Positions 5,218 to 6,753 of a DNA stretch of 6,753 bases are shown piece after piece. Location: the NCBI GenBank assembly GCA_964491665.1, contig CAZBII010000220.1, positions 1 through 6,753 of the forward strand. Direction: 5' to 3'. Each line of letters begins with the position of its first letter. Position 1 is the stretch's first letter. The translations under genes and the position numbers were made by a program. Under the pieces are notes generated by a model. That model did no database searches and had not been told where the DNA came from. It saw only the letters and a program-made list of their open reading frames with translations. Source of the DNA: Ch67 sp964491665. Lineage in GTDB: Bacteria > Pseudomonadota > Gammaproteobacteria > Pseudomonadales > Ketobacteraceae.

Positions 5218-5974
5218 CGTTGGTTACCTCACGTACATTCCAGTCAAATCGTCGTTCAAGTTTAGCTGCCTTGCGGCCTTTCGCCTGGACGACCACCTCA
5301 ATCTGCTGCGGGACAAAGCCGTCCGGCAGCGAAAATTCGCCACTCACATCCTGGAAGAAACGGAAACTGAAAGGCAGCCCGCCGGCAGACGGTTCGGTGA
5401 CCAGCTGCTCGAAGGCTATCGTGGCGGTTTTTTCGTTTTGCGTGCCCAGCAGGTTGTAGCGGATGGTGCCATTGATGGGCTCGGCATTCTTGTCCAGCTG
5501 GGCCAGTACCAGACGAAAGCGGAACCGCTGCCCGGTATTTGAGCCGGACAGCTCCAGCCGCTCGATGCGAAGGCCTTTCTCACCGGCCTCCGGCGCCAGC
5601 ACATCCCGGTAGAGAGAAATGGTCTGTTCCAGTTCGGAAAGGCGGTTCTGCAGGTGGATATTGTCCTGCCGCACCTGCTCGCTGGCCTGACGCTCGACCT
5701 CGTTGCCATGGCGCAGCACGGCGTTTTCCGCCTGCAGCTGCTGCAGATCCTTCTGCAGATCGCTCATCTGGCCGCCGAGGGTGGCACGCTGGTCGCGCAG
5801 GTGGAAGTTCTGGCGGATGCCCTGCCAGTAACCGCCAGCGTAAGAAATGACGGCCACCAGCAGGAAGAGCAAGACCGCCCGCCCGATCCGCCGCCGTCCG
5901 TAACCGGGCCGGTAAGGGACCAGCATCATCTGCGGGTCGGCGCTACCGGTGGGACGGGGCTGGCTGGCGGCCAT
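5186..5974 (-). CDS. DUF6776-like bitopic membrane protein with coiled coil
   Basis: A 262-aa protein of unknown function, resembling the family annotated as DUF6776 (P. aeruginosa PA0663 position; assignment from memory and synteny). It has a cytoplasmic tail of about 32 residues rich in Arg/Gly/Pro (PYRPGYGRRRIGR), one membrane segment (about 33-49), a Gln/Leu/Glu-rich coiled coil (about 60-125) and a C-terminal region of likely beta structure (about 135-246), probably periplasmic by the positive-inside rule. The ATG at 5974 has AGGAG (5980-5984) 5 nt upstream, the best ribosome site in the operon, so it is preferred over the Met codons at residues 16 and 17. It lies 10 nt after argC and overlaps the bactofilin gene by 32 nt. 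A partner role with the bactofilin is inference. Confidence 0.8.
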   Translation of the reverse strand: MAASQPRPTGSADPQMMLVPYRPGYGRRRIGRAVLLFLLVAVISYAGGYWQGIRQNFHLRDQRATLGGQMSDLQKDLQQLQAENAVLRHGNEVERQASEQVRQDNIHLQNRLSELEQTISLYRDVLAPEAGEKGLRIERLELSGSNTGQRFRFRLVLAQLDKNAEPINGTIRYNLLGTQNEKTATIAFEQLVTEPSAGGLPFSFRFFQDVSGEFSLPDGFVPQQIEVVVQAKGRKAAKLERRFDWNVREVTNDVGKGQEQEG

Positions 5975-5984
5975 GGCGGCTCCT

Positions 5985-6753
5985 TTAGGGCATTAGCGCA
6001 ACCTGGGCAATGCCGGTGGTTTCGGGAAGTCCGCACATGATGTTCATGTTGTGCACTGCCTGTCCGGCCGCGCCCTTCACCAGATTGTCGATGGCGGACA
6101 GGACGACGACCGTATCGCCATTCTGCGGACGGTGAACGGCGATGCGGCAAAGATTGGAGCCACGCACGCTGCGGGTTTCCGGATGGGAACCGGCCGGCAT
6201 GACGTCCACAAACGGTTCATCGCGATAGCGCGATTCGAACAGGGCCTGCAGATCACCCGCACTGGCGCCGGTCAGGCGTCCGTACAGGGTGGCGTGAATG
6301 CCGCGGATCATGGGTGTGAGGTGGGGCACGAAGGTGAGTCCAACCGGCTTGCCGGCGGTCAGTTCCAGCCCCTGCCGGATCTCGGGCAGGTGGCGGTGGC
6401 CGGGGACACCATAGGCTTTCATGCTCTCACTGGCTTCACACAACAATGAGCCGACCTTGGCTTCACGCCCGGCGCCACTGACACCGGATTTGGCATCGGC
6501 AATCAAATGCTGCGGATCGATGAGGCCGGCTTCCAGCAGCGGCAGGAAACCCAGCTGGACCGCCGTGGGATAGCAACCGGGATTGGCGACAATGCGCGCC
6601 GAGGCGATGGCCTCGCGATTCACTTCCGGCAGTCCGTACACGGCTTCTTTGAGCACATCGACACAGGCATGGGGCATGCCGTACCACTGTTCCCAGACTA
6701 GCGGATCGCGCAGGCGGAAGTCTGCGGCGAGATCGACAATTTTGACGCCCGCC
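5985..6753 (-). CDS. argC: N-acetyl-gamma-glutamyl-phosphate reductase (partial, start beyond right edge)
   Basis: ArgC reduces N-acetylglutamyl-5-phosphate with NADPH to the semialdehyde, the third step of arginine biosynthesis. The open frame runs through the window edge: reading inward from 6753, the sequence AGVKIVDLAADFRLRDPLVW continues the family's conserved block before the internal Met at 6677, so that Met is not the start. About 255 residues are visible; full-length ArgC is near 345, so some 90 N-terminal residues (most of the nucleotide-binding fold) are missing. The catalytic Cys is in NPGCYPTAV (codon 6573-6575). HRHLPEI, which carries a conserved His, and FVPHLTPMIRGIHATLY are also present. 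The TAA stop (5985-5987) touches the ribosome site of the next gene. Confidence 0.95.
   Translation of the reverse strand, partial: AGVKIVDLAADFRLRDPLVWEQWYGMPHACVDVLKEAVYGLPEVNREAIASARIVANPGCYPTAVQLGFLPLLEAGLIDPQHLIADAKSGVSGAGREAKVGSLLCEASESMKAYGVPGHRHLPEIRQGLELTAGKPVGLTFVPHLTPMIRGIHATLYGRLTGASAGDLQALFESRYRDEPFVDVMPAGSHPETRSVRGSNLCRIAVHRPQNGDTVVVLSAIDNLVKGAAGQAVHNMNIMCGLPETTGIAQVALMP

Noticed and set aside
4852..5265. Plus-strand open frames (137 and 209 codons) opposite the bactofilin and DUF6776-like genes
   Set aside because: They are antisense to genes with clear family features and show only low-complexity His/Gln or Ser/Pro composition typical of shadow frames in GC-rich DNA.
1..6753. 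Search for an undescribed defence system, mobile element, CRISPR array or horizontally acquired island
   Set aside because: All genes are core functions in a gene order recalled from Pseudomonas, there are no terminal inverted repeats or repeat arrays, and codon use looks even across the genes.

Overview
The window looks like a conserved chromosomal segment of a free-living gammaproteobacterium in the Pseudomonadales/Oceanospirillales range. The gene order argC - DUF6776-like membrane protein - bactofilin - erpA, converging on M23 peptidase - anmK, with tyrS divergent and a ribosomal RNA operon beyond it, matches what I remember of the Pseudomonas aeruginosa PA0662-PA0668 region. Genus cannot be fixed from the sequence alone; something near Alcanivorax or Marinobacter is a guess. 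I see no mobile element, CRISPR array or tRNA.

Left part (1-1699). Positions 1-259 hold no gene. They carry, on the minus strand, two strong sigma70-type promoters in tandem, then a lambda-like boxB hairpin, boxA and a boxC-like element: the promoter and antitermination leader of a rrn operon whose 16S gene lies off the left edge. Immediately upstream of it in transcription order is tyrS (minus, GTG start at 1468), whose stop codon sits only 21 bp before the first rrn -35 box. A 231-bp divergent intergenic region (1469-1699) separates tyrS from the next gene and has candidate promoters for both directions.

Middle part (1700-4304, plus strand). A membrane-anchored, LysM-like/Csd3-like M23 zinc endopeptidase of peptidoglycan is followed, with an 8-nt overlap, by anmK (anhydro-MurNAc kinase). 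The pair joins wall cleavage to recycling of a wall turnover product.

Right part (4328-6753, minus strand). argC (cut by the window edge) is followed 10 nt later by a DUF6776-like bitopic coiled-coil protein, which overlaps a bactofilin gene by 32 nt. This looks like one operon. erpA, an A-type Fe-S carrier, lies 74 nt downstream but has its own promoter with a good match to an IscR type 1 operator over its -35 box.

Most of the window is ordinary core genome. The points most worth a second look are the IscR-like site at erpA, the coupled DUF6776-bactofilin pair close to an M23 peptidase, a perfect 36-bp in-frame direct repeat in the peptidase linker, and the lambda-like boxB in the rrn leader. 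I found no clearly undescribed system.
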